A stretch of 16,043 nt of DNA from Candidatus Hydrogenedentota bacterium (GTDB taxonomy: Bacteria > Hydrogenedentota > Hydrogenedentia > Hydrogenedentales > CAITNO01). The position numbers were made by a program, and so were the translations under genes. Under the pieces are notes generated by a model, which searched no databases, was not told where the DNA came from, and was given only the letters and a program-made list of their open reading frames with translations. The stretch covers positions 1 to 16,043 of the forward strand of contig SKQZ01000426.1 in assembly GCA_007118765.1 (NCBI GenBank), written 5' to 3'. Shown here piece after piece: positions 8,158-15,922 of this stretch (positions are counted from its first letter, which is position 1; each line of letters starts with the position of its first letter).

Positions 8158-9481
8158 AACCCCGGCGGCTGCGACGAAACGCAACGATTTGACGTCGCAA
8201 CTCGCGGCGTCGCGCCGCCGTAAACTCATCATCGAAAACGCGCACGGCCAGATTGGCAAAGGCCTCTGTCAACGTCTCAACGCTCATGTTCTTCGGCATG
8301 AAGTTAATGTCAAAGAGCGTGCATCGTTCCCATGCGTTCTCTTTAAGCAAACGGCCTTCCCGTTGCAGCCTGTCATACAGCGGGGTTCCGGGGAAGGGGG
8401 TCAGCAGGGTCATCTGTACATCGTAGATATGGGTGTCGCACACGAACTTATACACGTCGTCAAAGATGTCGGTGTCCTGCGAATCAAGCCCGAACACAAA
8501 ACAACCCACCACCATAATGCCGTGCTTCTGTATGGTGGTCACGGCTTCACGCGGGTCAAGGCGCTGCTTGCTTTTCCAGTCGGCACGCAACTCAAGTCCG
8601 TCCAAATGTCCCGGCGATGTGCTTTCAAAACCAATAAGCACCTCTTTACACCCGCTCTCGGCCAACATATCCAGCAGTTCCGGGTCGTTGCCGAGCCTGA
8701 TGTCCGCCTCGGCAAACCAGCGCACCTTGCGCTTCTTCAACTCCGGCAGCAATTTCATCCAATACTTGCGGTTAACAAAGGTGTTATCGTCGGCCAGCTC
8801 AAGAAATGGTCGGGGCCAGCATTCCTTAATGCGGTCCACTTCGGCCAGTACTTTATCTATGGGCTTTTGCTTGTATTTCTGGGCAAGCAACACGGAGCTG
8901 GCGCAGAACTCGCACCGGTGAGGACATCCGCGACTGGTCTCAAGGGTAATGCGTGCGTAGCCGTTGTCGTGATCAAGCAACTCATAGGCAGGCATTACCG
9001 CATTTCGCATGTCAAACGTAGCGTTCAGCGAACCATAGAATTGTTTGAGGCTCTTGGCAGCGGCATCCTCAAGGATGGCATGCCAGCACGTTTCCCCTTC
9101 ACCAATCGCCACCGCGTCACAGTGCGTTGCGGCTTCCTCGGGCAGACAACTGACATGGGGCCCGCCAATGACCGTGGGAATGCCCAACTCGCGATAATGT
9201 CGCGCCACAGCATAGGCCAAATGGATTTGTGCGGAATAGCTCGATAAACACACCAACTCCACGTCACGCGGCAGTTCCTCAAAATCATGCTCCGAACGCA
9301 CCTCAATATAGCGGCAGGTGTGTTCCGGCGGCGTCATGCCCGCCAAGGTCAACAATGCGAGACTGGGCAGGGAATCAATGGCCTGATTGCGTGAAGCAAA
9401 AGCGGCCTGTTGAAACCCGGGCCCGGCGCGTTCAGGATGCACACTGCCTGTGGCGCTTATGGCTATCATGGCTATCTGCAT
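8156..9481 (-). CDS. B12-binding radical SAM protein
   Basis: A 441-residue protein of the cobalamin-binding radical SAM type (BchE/HpnJ-like architecture). The B12-binding part covers about 1-150 and includes VIGGPHVSCLPEEA (104-117) and AIGEGE (125-130). The radical SAM core has ETSRGCPHRCEFC with cluster ligands C186, C190 and C193, then FLELADDNTF and VLIGFES. The C-terminal region has TPFPGTPLYDRL and a basic tail ending in RRSRRG. Such enzymes methylate or rearrange lipids, antibiotics or cofactors; the substrate here is unknown. No Shine-Dalgarno-like sequence precedes the ATG, unlike most genes in the window. Its stop codon is made by a mobile-element remnant, so the native C-terminus may have been altered. 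It lies 182 bases downstream of the acyltransferase gene on the same strand. Confidence 0.9.
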   Translation of the reverse strand: MQIAMIAISATGSVHPERAGPGFQQAAFASRNQAIDSLPSLALLTLAGMTPPEHTCRYIEVRSEHDFEELPRDVELVCLSSYSAQIHLAYAVARHYRELGIPTVIGGPHVSCLPEEAATHCDAVAIGEGETCWHAILEDAAAKSLKQFYGSLNATFDMRNAVMPAYELLDHDNGYARITLETSRGCPHRCEFCASSVLLAQKYKQKPIDKVLAEVDRIKECWPRPFLELADDNTFVNRKYWMKLLPELKKRKVRWFAEADIRLGNDPELLDMLAESGCKEVLIGFESTSPGHLDGLELRADWKSKQRLDPREAVTTIQKHGIMVVGCFVFGLDSQDTDIFDDVYKFVCDTHIYDVQMTLLTPFPGTPLYDRLQREGRLLKENAWERCTLFDINFMPKNMSVETLTEAFANLAVRVFDDEFTAARRRELRRQIVAFRRSRRG

Positions 9482-9648
9482 GGGTACAAAGTCATACTTT
9501 CAAGAGTTGTTATTGTTTGTCTGCGGTTGCGTTTCGGTTGTCACCACCAAGGCGCCGCGCCACAGGAAGAGCGAGAGGCAAACCTGCCTGCTTGCGCGGT
9601 CACCTGTCAACAAAACAAAGACAGCCTAAGCCGGGTTGTCTTGCACAA

Positions 9649-9663
9649 CATGGGAAGCCCATG
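9649..9663. other. Short hairpin directly after acyltransferase stop
   Basis: CATGGG and CCCATG pair over a 3-base loop immediately next to the TAG of the acyltransferase gene. On the minus strand it is followed by TTGTGC rather than a T-run. It could stabilise the mRNA 3' end or weakly attenuate read-through into the radical SAM gene. Confidence 0.3.
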
Positions 9664-10374
9664 CTATTGCCCGGCATCCGGCGCTTCAATGCCCAGTTCG
9701 ACGAGCAATCTGTCCCGCTCTTCGGCGGCACGATTGACGCCGGATTCGGCAGTCTCTTTAATGGCTTCCGCTTCTTCCTTAAAACCATGCCGGTTTTCGC
9801 GAACACCAAATTTATCGAGCAATGCCTGGTAACGCCGCTGCATGGAATCAGGGACACCCTGCGTACGATGGGAGATTTTGCGGGCCGGATTGCCCGCCCA
9901 CACTTCATACGGGCCGATGTCGCGCGTGACCACGCTGTGCTGCGCCACCACCGCACCATCGCCAATGGCCACACCCGGGGAGATATAGCAGTTACTGCTG
10001 ATCATGCATGCATCGCCAATCACAATGGGCAGTGAGATATAGGGCGTTAACCGCCAGTGGTCGGCCGTGCCAATAACGGCATGGTTGGTATCCCGGATGA
10101 CGGTAAACTCGGCTATTCCCGTGAACCTTCCAATCTTAATGACCGTGCGCGCTTCAAAAAAACAATTGTAGCTGATACCTGCGTATGTGTCGAGAATGAT
10201 TTTGCCATCGCCAGACGTGCGCATGATGACGTTATTGCGTATCTTGCAATAGTCGCCCAACTCCACATGACCATCAATTTCCAGAAAACGCCCGCGAAAA
10301 CTACATTTCTTGCCACAGGCAGCAAATTTCCGGCGGTGATTCCATTGACGCCAAATGCGCGTCAGACTGTTCAT
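9664..10374 (-). CDS. Left-handed beta-helix (hexapeptide repeat) acyltransferase
   Basis: A 236-residue protein of the LbH acyltransferase superfamily (maltose/virginiamycin acetyltransferase or WbbJ type). Hexapeptide-repeat coils run from about 35 to 150, for example VELGDYCKIRNNVIM, IVIGDACMISSNCYISPGVAIGDGAVVA. H98 in RDTNHAV is the probable catalytic histidine. PYEVWAGNPARKI (155-167) is the typical closing motif. The family transfers acetyl or other acyl groups from CoA to sugars or sugar nucleotides, often in polysaccharide or LPS assembly; the acceptor is unknown. The C-terminus (about 170-236) is a charged, probably helical extension. GGAG about 8 bases upstream of the ATG supports this start. 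It could be co-transcribed with the radical SAM gene 182 bases downstream. Confidence 0.88.
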   Translation of the reverse strand: MNSLTRIWRQWNHRRKFAACGKKCSFRGRFLEIDGHVELGDYCKIRNNVIMRTSGDGKIILDTYAGISYNCFFEARTVIKIGRFTGIAEFTVIRDTNHAVIGTADHWRLTPYISLPIVIGDACMISSNCYISPGVAIGDGAVVAQHSVVTRDIGPYEVWAGNPARKISHRTQGVPDSMQRRYQALLDKFGVRENRHGFKEEAEAIKETAESGVNRAAEERDRLLVELGIEAPDAGQ

Positions 10375-10512
10375 AGTTTCTCTCCGGCAAAATAGGCCGC
10401 AATACGACTTGCAGCAACGTCCAACTAACCTCGGCTATTACTTCGGCTTATCATGCGCACACCGCCCCTGCATCCCGGTTGCCCTTGATGGTCATTTCAT
10501 TGGAGCGTTTAG

Positions 10513-10528
10513 CATGAACATGTTCATG
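10513..10528. promoter_or_regulatory. 16-bp perfect palindrome, possible operator
   Basis: CATGAACATGTTCATG reads identically on both strands. It lies about 140 bases upstream of the acyltransferase ATG in non-coding DNA. A dimeric regulator site is possible. The GAAC-to-GTTC spacing of two does not fit the classic Gram-positive LexA box. Confidence 0.35.
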
Positions 10529-10657
10529 AACAAGCGCACACAGCCGGTCAAGATCACGACGGCCCCGCTTTCGCCTCCATCTGGCAAATCAACACCCTGC
10601 CACCGTCTGAGACTATAGCATATTGCCGCCCATGCGGGCAATCAGCCTAATGTACGC

Positions 10658-10686
10658 GGGGCGGACGCGTATGCCACGTCCGCCCC
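10658..10686 (-). terminator. GC-rich hairpin downstream of PKD lipoprotein gene
   Basis: GGGGCGGACG (10658-10667) pairs perfectly with CGTCCGCCCC (10677-10686) over a 9-base loop, starting 30 bases past the lipoprotein stop. A stable 10-base-pair stem in this place suggests transcription termination or 3' end protection. In the gene's direction it is followed by GCGTACATT, without a T-run, so it is not a textbook intrinsic terminator. Confidence 0.5.
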
Positions 10687-10715
10687 AATTTATTCATTAC
10701 AGTGTCAGCGCCGCC

Positions 10716-13391
10716 CTATTTGTGCAGTGTGCCGTGAGCGCCGCCACCTTCGTAGAAACTTGAAAACACGGTGACAATGCCTTCGCCACCGCCGGTAAGC
10801 GGTACGCCCTCCACCTGGGTTAGATTGGCAAAGACTATATTAAAATGGGTCATCTGATAATCATGTTCGCCGGCACGGGGCAACTGTTCCAGCAGGTCCC
10901 GCGGAACCGTATGCGAACCAGTATCCTCAACCACGCATTCCACCGTGCCGAATCGTGCGCCGCCGTCCCCGGTTTCGGGGTCATAATAGTGTACGCTGGT
11001 TTCCACAGAAATAATGACCATGTCCACGCCCACCGGTGTCCACGCAACCGGAAGTTCTGCGTCAAAATCAATGGTCATGTTACTGGTGATCTCCGGCGCG
11101 GTGACCTCCGGTTCGGCGGGCAATGCCACATCGGGAATGGTAAAGGGGCCAATGTCTCTGCCGCCGGGCCAGGAATAGCTGATGACATCGCCGGGCATAA
11201 ACTGGTCGCGATATTCCCAATCGAGATTGAACATTCCAAACAGGATTGGATAATGTGCTCCGTCCATATCCGCCGCGCGCAGCAGTGCGCCCGTTACACC
11301 GCGACTGGCCTCCGAGGCTTGTCCCGGCGCACCGGGATCCAGCGCCACCCACGATGTTTGCACCCCAAAGGATTCAAACAGGTCATCTCCTTCCATCCAC
11401 TCTTCTTCCCATTCGACATCATCGTAAGAATATTCAAAGGTTGAAACGGTGCAACCGAACTCAGGCGCAGCGCGGCCTATGCCGAGCAAGAAGAAACTGT
11501 TCATTTCGATTTCGTACCGGGACTCTTTCCAATGCCTGTCGCCGGCAAGTTCAATCTGAGAATGGATCATGCCCACATGGTCACCATCCTTGGGGAATTC
11601 AACATCCACGGTGATTTCAGCACAGCCGCCCGTTGCACAATCAGCGATCGGGATCATATCCACGCCGACAGTCGGACGCCCTTCAACAAAGAAGGAGCCG
11701 GGAATCTCGCTGACCGTATTCATGCAGAACCGACCATCTTCGTCGGTTACCGCAGTGCCGCCCAGATTAGAGTATACGGTAAGCCCCGGCAGCGGTTGTC
11801 CTGCATCATCAATGACCCGTCCGGAAACACAACCATCCAAGAGCGGTTGTAGCGGCCCGGGCAATTCTGCGCAGCCACCGGACGCACAGTTTGTTCCCTC
11901 ATCGGCGCCCTGCACAATTACCGAGTCAACAATGGTCGAGCCGCCGGGCATCATCAGGTTGATTTGTGCCTGTGAATCTCGCTTGATATCTATGCAAAAC
12001 GCGCCGTTTTCATCTGTCACGGCATAACTTGCACCACGATAATCAATTCCCTGCGATTCCACACGTGCGCCGACAAGGGGCTGACCGTCTTCATCCAAGG
12101 CCACGCCGGTAAAACAATCTGTCCGTGACACAGGCACATCGGCGTTCCACCAGGACAGATGGGGAATGGCGGCGCGGTATACCATCTGACCGGACTTATC
12201 CTGCGTCACCTCGCCCACTCCTTTTTCAAGCCACAAGCCCTGCTCAACGTCGAAATACCATAAGGGAATTTCATCCCCTTCCGAGAGAGGCGTCTGATCA
12301 GACAAGGCAAGTTCAATAAAGGCGTCTCCGCTCTTGCCCGGCGCCAAGTCCAGGTCAACGCCGTTTTGCACGACCGTAAAGTCAGCCAGTGCGAAGGTCT
12401 CCAGCTGTACGGTTTCACCGGATTTGGCGCCTGCGGCCACCGCCCGGAATTCGCCGGGAAACGCGGCAATGTCGCTCTCATCATAAATGTCGAGCGGGGT
12501 AATGGACACGTCCACTTCACCGCCCACAGACTTGCCGTTGTCCCGCCGTACAAACGCGTTTGCCGGAACAATCAGTTTGTTGCCCGCACCGTCATCCGCC
12601 GTGCCGCCCGCATCCGCGTCAAACGCTATGGGCGGTGCAAGCCGCTTGATGGTAAAGTTGGCGGTGGTCACCCCTTCAGCCATGAGTTCCACCAGTATGC
12701 TTGATGTGGCGTAGCCTGCCTTCTCAACCTTGACCACCACCGAGCTTCCATCCAACGCCTCGTGGTCAAACGCATACAGGCCATGCGCATCTGTTTGCAT
12801 CGCAGCCCCCGTGTCCACCACCGTCACTGTCGCACCGGGAAGGATGAGTCCATCCGCCGTCCGAATCCAACCCATCAACCCCAGTTTAGGTTCAAATACA
12901 GGTTCGCCTTCCTCAGGCTCGCCTTCTTCAGGTTCACCCTCTTCCGGCTCACCTTCCTCCGGTTCGCCTTCTTCAGGTTCACCCTCTTCCGGCTCACCTT
13001 CCTCCGGTTCGCCTTCCTCAGGCTCACCTTCACCCGGCTCATCTGGATCATGGGGCTCTCGCACTGTAATGGTAGCGCCACCTTCATCACTGCGATTGCG
13101 GCTGTTGGTCACCTTCAGAATGACATTGTAGGTTCCGGGTTCCACAAAAATATGGGTCGGATTCTGCTCGGTGCTGGTGTTACCGTCATCAAAATTCCAC
13201 TGCCAATCCGTAATTTCACCCCGCGGCGTCGTGGATTTATCGGTAAACGACACCTCCAACGGCGCTTCACCGCTTGTGACCGACGGTTCAACCACTGCCG
13301 TTGGTTGCAAGTTGCACCCCGCCATGACGCCGGCAAAGATCAAACACGCGGCAAACACGCCAAATCGCTTGCAAAACAGGTACTGTTTCAT
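10716..13391 (-). CDS. Large surface lipoprotein: PKD domain, (EGEPE)n linker, Cys-paired carboxypeptidase-regulatory-like modules
   Basis: An 891-residue predicted lipoprotein. The start is set at 13391 rather than an upstream ATG at 13427 because AAAGGAAA lies about 9 bases before it and the signal peptide then has a normal length, with lipid-attachment C26 in GVMAGC. A PKD domain (about 35-110; WNFDDGNTSTEQNPTHIF) is followed by an acidic EGEPE repeat linker (121-164). A carboxypeptidase regulatory-like beta-sandwich (about 171-250) comes next, then a beta-rich region with LIVPANAF (about 253-418). Two tandem modules follow, each with four cysteines (C426, C466, C502, C507 and C521, C556, C585, C590). 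The C-terminal half is unrecognised and acidic. No catalytic motif is seen. It probably binds glycans, metal or proteins outside the cell. A good promoter precedes it. Confidence 0.85.
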   Translation of the reverse strand: MKQYLFCKRFGVFAACLIFAGVMAGCNLQPTAVVEPSVTSGEAPLEVSFTDKSTTPRGEITDWQWNFDDGNTSTEQNPTHIFVEPGTYNVILKVTNSRNRSDEGGATITVREPHDPDEPGEGEPEEGEPEEGEPEEGEPEEGEPEEGEPEEGEPEEGEPEEGEPVFEPKLGLMGWIRTADGLILPGATVTVVDTGAAMQTDAHGLYAFDHEALDGSSVVVKVEKAGYATSSILVELMAEGVTTANFTIKRLAPPIAFDADAGGTADDGAGNKLIVPANAFVRRDNGKSVGGEVDVSITPLDIYDESDIAAFPGEFRAVAAGAKSGETVQLETFALADFTVVQNGVDLDLAPGKSGDAFIELALSDQTPLSEGDEIPLWYFDVEQGLWLEKGVGEVTQDKSGQMVYRAAIPHLSWWNADVPVSRTDCFTGVALDEDGQPLVGARVESQGIDYRGASYAVTDENGAFCIDIKRDSQAQINLMMPGGSTIVDSVIVQGADEGTNCASGGCAELPGPLQPLLDGCVSGRVIDDAGQPLPGLTVYSNLGGTAVTDEDGRFCMNTVSEIPGSFFVEGRPTVGVDMIPIADCATGGCAEITVDVEFPKDGDHVGMIHSQIELAGDRHWKESRYEIEMNSFFLLGIGRAAPEFGCTVSTFEYSYDDVEWEEEWMEGDDLFESFGVQTSWVALDPGAPGQASEASRGVTGALLRAADMDGAHYPILFGMFNLDWEYRDQFMPGDVISYSWPGGRDIGPFTIPDVALPAEPEVTAPEITSNMTIDFDAELPVAWTPVGVDMVIISVETSVHYYDPETGDGGARFGTVECVVEDTGSHTVPRDLLEQLPRAGEHDYQMTHFNIVFANLTQVEGVPLTGGGEGIVTVFSSFYEGGGAHGTLHK
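12901..13035 (-). repeat. Nine-unit 15-bp tandem repeat encoding EGEPE
   Basis: Nine 15-base units lie in frame inside the lipoprotein gene and encode the acidic linker. Units differ mainly at third codon positions. A 45-base block of three units (12916-12960) is repeated at 12961-13005 with one difference, showing a recent higher-order duplication. Confidence 0.92.
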
Positions 13392-13456
13392 CGCTTGATT
13401 TCCTTTCGTTTTGTTAGCGCAGTCCACACGACTTCGCCTTACATCCGCCTGCTTTC

Positions 13457-13486
13457 AGAATACCACAGATCCGTAAAAAGTGTCAA
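13457..13486 (-). promoter_or_regulatory. Sigma70-type promoter for the PKD lipoprotein gene
   Basis: On the minus strand, a perfect TTGACA -35 box (13481-13486) is separated by 18 bases from TATTCT (13457-13462). A TG one base before the -10 box makes it an extended -10. The predicted start site is near 13450, giving a leader of about 60 bases before the ATG at 13391. Confidence 0.72.
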
Positions 13487-13504
13487 TAATATTTTTGCTT
13501 TGTA

Positions 13505-13535
13505 TTGGTTTTCAAGTAGATCAAAGTGATATAGT
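13505..13535 (+). promoter_or_regulatory. Possible extended -10 promoter for the PPC-type lipoprotein gene
   Basis: TATAGT at 13530-13535 is preceded by TG at 13527-13528, giving a TGnTATAGT extended -10 element. A weak TTGGTT (13505-13510) lies 19 bases upstream. It sits in the AT-rich gap about 75 bases before the ATG at 13612. It is back-to-back with the minus-strand promoter, about 20 bases apart. Confidence 0.5.
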
Positions 13536-13611
13536 ATTGCCAATCGGTGGCATATTTTGCCTGAAGATAGTGGGTTGTGGAAAAACAAGTTGGAACAAGG
13601 AGGAAAGCATC

Positions 13612-14817
13612 ATGAAACCAATCAGAGCAGGCATTGTGATCGCGAGCATTGCACTGGTATTGCTGTTGACCGGATGCCCGAATGGGCCGGAAGACGCAAC
13701 GAAACTAACCGTTGGAGACCGGGGTATTACCGCGGTGTTGGAGGCCGGAGATGAGCACTGGTATTCCGTTGACCTCGAAGAAGGCAAATCCTACTATTTC
13801 GTTTTCAAGCATGACGATAACGAAGCGGCTGTGGGTGCGGTGTATACCGTGTTCTTGAGCGAGGACGGCGCGCCGGGCGAGCTCATGTGGCAACACCATT
13901 ACGACCCCGCCGACTTTGATCAGTTGACGGATGAAAGCACCGTTCTTAGCAAGCAAATTGTTAACCCGGGCTTCCCCTTTATCGCACCCGAAGAGAACAA
14001 CTATTTGATCTCCATCAAAGGGTATGAGCAGGATGACGGCCGTAGCCAACGAAACACGTATGCCTATGACAACAGACTGGTCTACACGGTTGCCGTCAAG
14101 TATTGGCCTTCCGCGTTGATGCCCCCGCAAGGCGAAGAACTTGAGGTGAGCAACCAAGCGGCAGGAGTACCGTACACCACGAACATGATAGAGGTTTATG
14201 AGGATGTGTTTCATCCCTTCGAAATGGAGCGCAACAATTGGTACCAGATACAACACCGCGTAGGAGACCCCATCGGCATGCGGGTGGTAAACCAATATGG
14301 CGAAAACATAGCCCCCATTACCAATGTCGTGGCGGCACACGAAAGTTTGTATGTGTTGGCGCCTTATGACGGCATGTTTTTTGTTGAGGTCTGGGGTCCT
14401 GGCGGTAATTTTGGATTTGCAGAATACGGACTCCGCATACAAGTGGATGATCACGGACGCACTGCAAATACGGCCACGGAATTGACGCGTGACGCAACTC
14501 AGCAGGGGTACTTGAGCCAGGGCGACACAGACTGGTTCGAGGTTGCAATTCCCCGACATGCTCTTGGAGAAGACGCAAATGAGTATCGGGTTACCATCAG
14601 TAACAGCGATATTTTTGAGTTGCGCTCGGCCAGCGCCCAGTTCAACCAAGAAAGGGATGACGGCCAGGACGTTGTTGGTTCTTATATTATCAACAGCCGT
14701 GTCGGTGACGGCAGTGATACGGTAAGATTCAGCGTCCATACGACAGACGATTATGACTATCTGGACAGAGAGCCGGACGGCCCCGGCGCTTACCAAATCC
14801 AGATTGGGCGCAGATAA
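13612..14817 (+). CDS. Lipoprotein with PPC-like (pre-peptidase C-terminal) beta domains
   Basis: A 401-residue predicted lipoprotein. The ATG at 13612 is chosen because GGAGG lies about 8 bases upstream and the resulting signal peptide is ideal: basic start, hydrophobic 7-20, lipobox LLTGC with C22. An in-frame upstream start at 13480 would bury this signal. After C22, residues about 28-160 look like a PPC-type beta-sandwich (TAVLEAGDEHWYSVDLEEGKSYYF is the core pattern). A middle beta region covers about 170-277. A second PPC-like domain covers about 281-399, with TATELTRDATQQGYLSQGDTDWFEV as the core. No catalytic residues are recognised. PPC domains accompany secreted enzymes and adhesins, so a binding or scaffold role is inferred. 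It is divergent from the PKD lipoprotein and may be co-regulated with it; a strong terminator follows. Confidence 0.85.
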   Translation: MKPIRAGIVIASIALVLLLTGCPNGPEDATKLTVGDRGITAVLEAGDEHWYSVDLEEGKSYYFVFKHDDNEAAVGAVYTVFLSEDGAPGELMWQHHYDPADFDQLTDESTVLSKQIVNPGFPFIAPEENNYLISIKGYEQDDGRSQRNTYAYDNRLVYTVAVKYWPSALMPPQGEELEVSNQAAGVPYTTNMIEVYEDVFHPFEMERNNWYQIQHRVGDPIGMRVVNQYGENIAPITNVVAAHESLYVLAPYDGMFFVEVWGPGGNFGFAEYGLRIQVDDHGRTANTATELTRDATQQGYLSQGDTDWFEVAIPRHALGEDANEYRVTISNSDIFELRSASAQFNQERDDGQDVVGSYIINSRVGDGSDTVRFSVHTTDDYDYLDREPDGPGAYQIQIGRR

Positions 14818-14844
14818 AACTTATCTTACGGCATGCCATCGAGC

Positions 14845-14882
14845 AGGGATGTAACGTCGCAACGCGGCGTTGCATCCCTTTT
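14845..14882 (+). terminator. Rho-independent terminator of the PPC-type lipoprotein gene
   Basis: A 12-base-pair stem, 14845-14856 with 14868-14879, contains one G-T wobble and has an 11-base loop. TTTT follows directly (14879-14882). It begins 28 bases after the stop codon and points in the gene's direction. Confidence 0.88.
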
Positions 14883-14885
14883 CAG

Positions 14886-14901
14886 TTAACCCGGCTATTT
14901 C
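14886..14901 (+). mobile_element. Probable short remnant of the TTAA element terminus
   Basis: The 16 bases match the element's left end at 15923-15938 with one mismatch (C for A after TTAACCCGG). Similarity fades beyond this. The match is too long to be likely by chance in 16 kb. It overlaps the end of the DUF1295 gene, whose TAG stop (14895-14897) lies inside it. Confidence 0.5.
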
Positions 14902-15713
14902 GTCGAAGTTGTCTCGTTTATCCCTTGCTTGGGAAACCACGGGAAGAATGCGCTTACCGTTTGTTGGTACTGGCGATAATCATCGCCCCGTGATGCTACG
15001 GCCTGCTTTTCCGTATAGGGGATGCCGGTAACGCGATACAGGAAGAACAGCATCAGAACGGGGCCTATCAGCGTAAGCCAACCATGGGGCGCGGCGATGC
15101 CGAGGGCAACATAGGTCCACCAATGCAGCCATTCGCAAAAGTAATTGGGATGTCGTGAGTATTGCCACAGTCCGCTGCGACAAGTACGCCCATGATTGTC
15201 GGGGTTGTTACGCCACCGCGCCAACTGACGGTCAGCGACAGATTCGCCCAGTACGGCCACGCACCATATCGCCGCCGCCGCCAGAAATTGCCATGTCTGC
15301 GGATTCGTGGGCACCAGGGCCGCCGGTATAAAGGGCAGCGAAAAGACCACTACAAACAGCGCTTGCAACTGGAAGAACCGGAACAACCGACGGCGCGCCT
15401 CCGAACCCCATGACTCTATCAGCGCCCTATACCGACCGTCTTCGGGCCTGCCAATAACGCGGTCCGCAAGTATATGGAAGCCGAGCCGCAGTCCCCATGC
15501 ACCGGCAAACACCGCCACCGCCATCCGGGCCATAACCGCGCCGTCGAACAGCAGCGCGTACAGGATTCCCAGCATCCCCACGCCCAATGCCCAGGCCGCA
15601 TCCACAATACCCATGTTGTTTATCCGGCTTCCAATGATAAACATTACTGTCATCAGCACGGACATGCCCGCCCATGCGCCCACCACCACCAACAGAACAT
15701 TTCCTATCGGCAT
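14895..15713 (-). CDS. DUF1295 family integral membrane protein (steroid 5-alpha-reductase-like)
   Basis: A 272-residue polytopic membrane protein of the DUF1295 family, distantly related to steroid 5-alpha-reductases and isoprenylcysteine methyltransferases. About six hydrophobic segments are visible (roughly 3-27, 36-56, 60-80, 113-133, 140-158, 198-227). GIVDAAWALG (35-44) and GLWQYSRHPNYFCEW (181-195) are the family motifs, the latter being the probable cofactor/substrate site, followed by IPYTEKQA. Many bacterial members are unstudied; reduction or modification of a lipid is the likely role. The start at 15713 is fixed by AGGAGG (15722-15727), 8 bases from the ATG, rather than the ATG at 15776. 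Its stop codon lies in an apparent mobile-element remnant, and it converges with the terminator of the PPC-type lipoprotein gene. Confidence 0.9.
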   Translation of the reverse strand: MPIGNVLLVVVGAWAGMSVLMTVMFIIGSRINNMGIVDAAWALGVGMLGILYALLFDGAVMARMAVAVFAGAWGLRLGFHILADRVIGRPEDGRYRALIESWGSEARRRLFRFFQLQALFVVVFSLPFIPAALVPTNPQTWQFLAAAAIWCVAVLGESVADRQLARWRNNPDNHGRTCRSGLWQYSRHPNYFCEWLHWWTYVALGIAAPHGWLTLIGPVLMLFFLYRVTGIPYTEKQAVASRGDDYRQYQQTVSAFFPWFPKQGINETTSTK

Positions 15714-15803
15714 AATCGCAGCCTCCTGATTCCCTACAACAAAAACATAAAGCAACACGCTGCAACAACATGGCAACCGTCATGTCTATTCTACAGGGAA
15801 GCG

Positions 15804-15829
15804 TGTCGCCGGTGCATACCCCGGCGACA
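15804..15829. other. 9-bp perfect stem-loop upstream of DUF1295 gene
   Basis: TGTCGCCGG (15804-15812) pairs with CCGGCGACA (15821-15829) over an 8-base loop. It has no T-run and lies about 90 bases upstream of the gene's ATG. It could be a leader structure or an operator. Confidence 0.35.
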
Positions 15830-15922
15830 TTGTTCGCCTGTTATACCCGTGTGACGGAGGCGCTCAACGGAACAAGTTGATACCGCCCCGCCGAATGCAA
15901 CACAATAACACCCGTTACATTA

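Larger units (their letters stand above)
10375..10715. other. 341-bp intergenic region without a convincing gene
   Basis: This lies between the end of the PKD lipoprotein gene and the start of the acyltransferase gene, both on the minus strand. It contains a GC-rich hairpin (10658-10686) and a 16-base perfect palindrome (10513-10528). The open frame crossing it on the plus strand has low-complexity, non-protein-like composition and overlaps the acyltransferase start. Confidence 0.6.

Noticed and set aside
8081..9247. Plus-strand open frame of 388 codons opposite the radical SAM gene
   Set aside because: It is antisense to intact CxxxCxxC and B12-binding motifs and begins within the element remnant region; composition is not protein-like.
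10513..10528. LexA (SOS) box
   Set aside because: The GAAC and GTTC half sites are two bases apart rather than four, and no SOS gene is adjacent.
12901..13035. Regular short repeats resembling a CRISPR array
   Set aside because: Units are 15 bases, contiguous without spacers, in frame and encode EGEPE; no cas gene is present.
13971..13980. TTAACCCGGG as another element end
   Set aside because: It lies inside the lipoprotein coding sequence (VNPG) and similarity ends after nine bases; consistent with chance.
13705..14796. Minus-strand open frame of 363 codons opposite the PPC-type lipoprotein
   Set aside because: The opposite strand has a lipobox, ribosome site and terminator; this frame has none of these.
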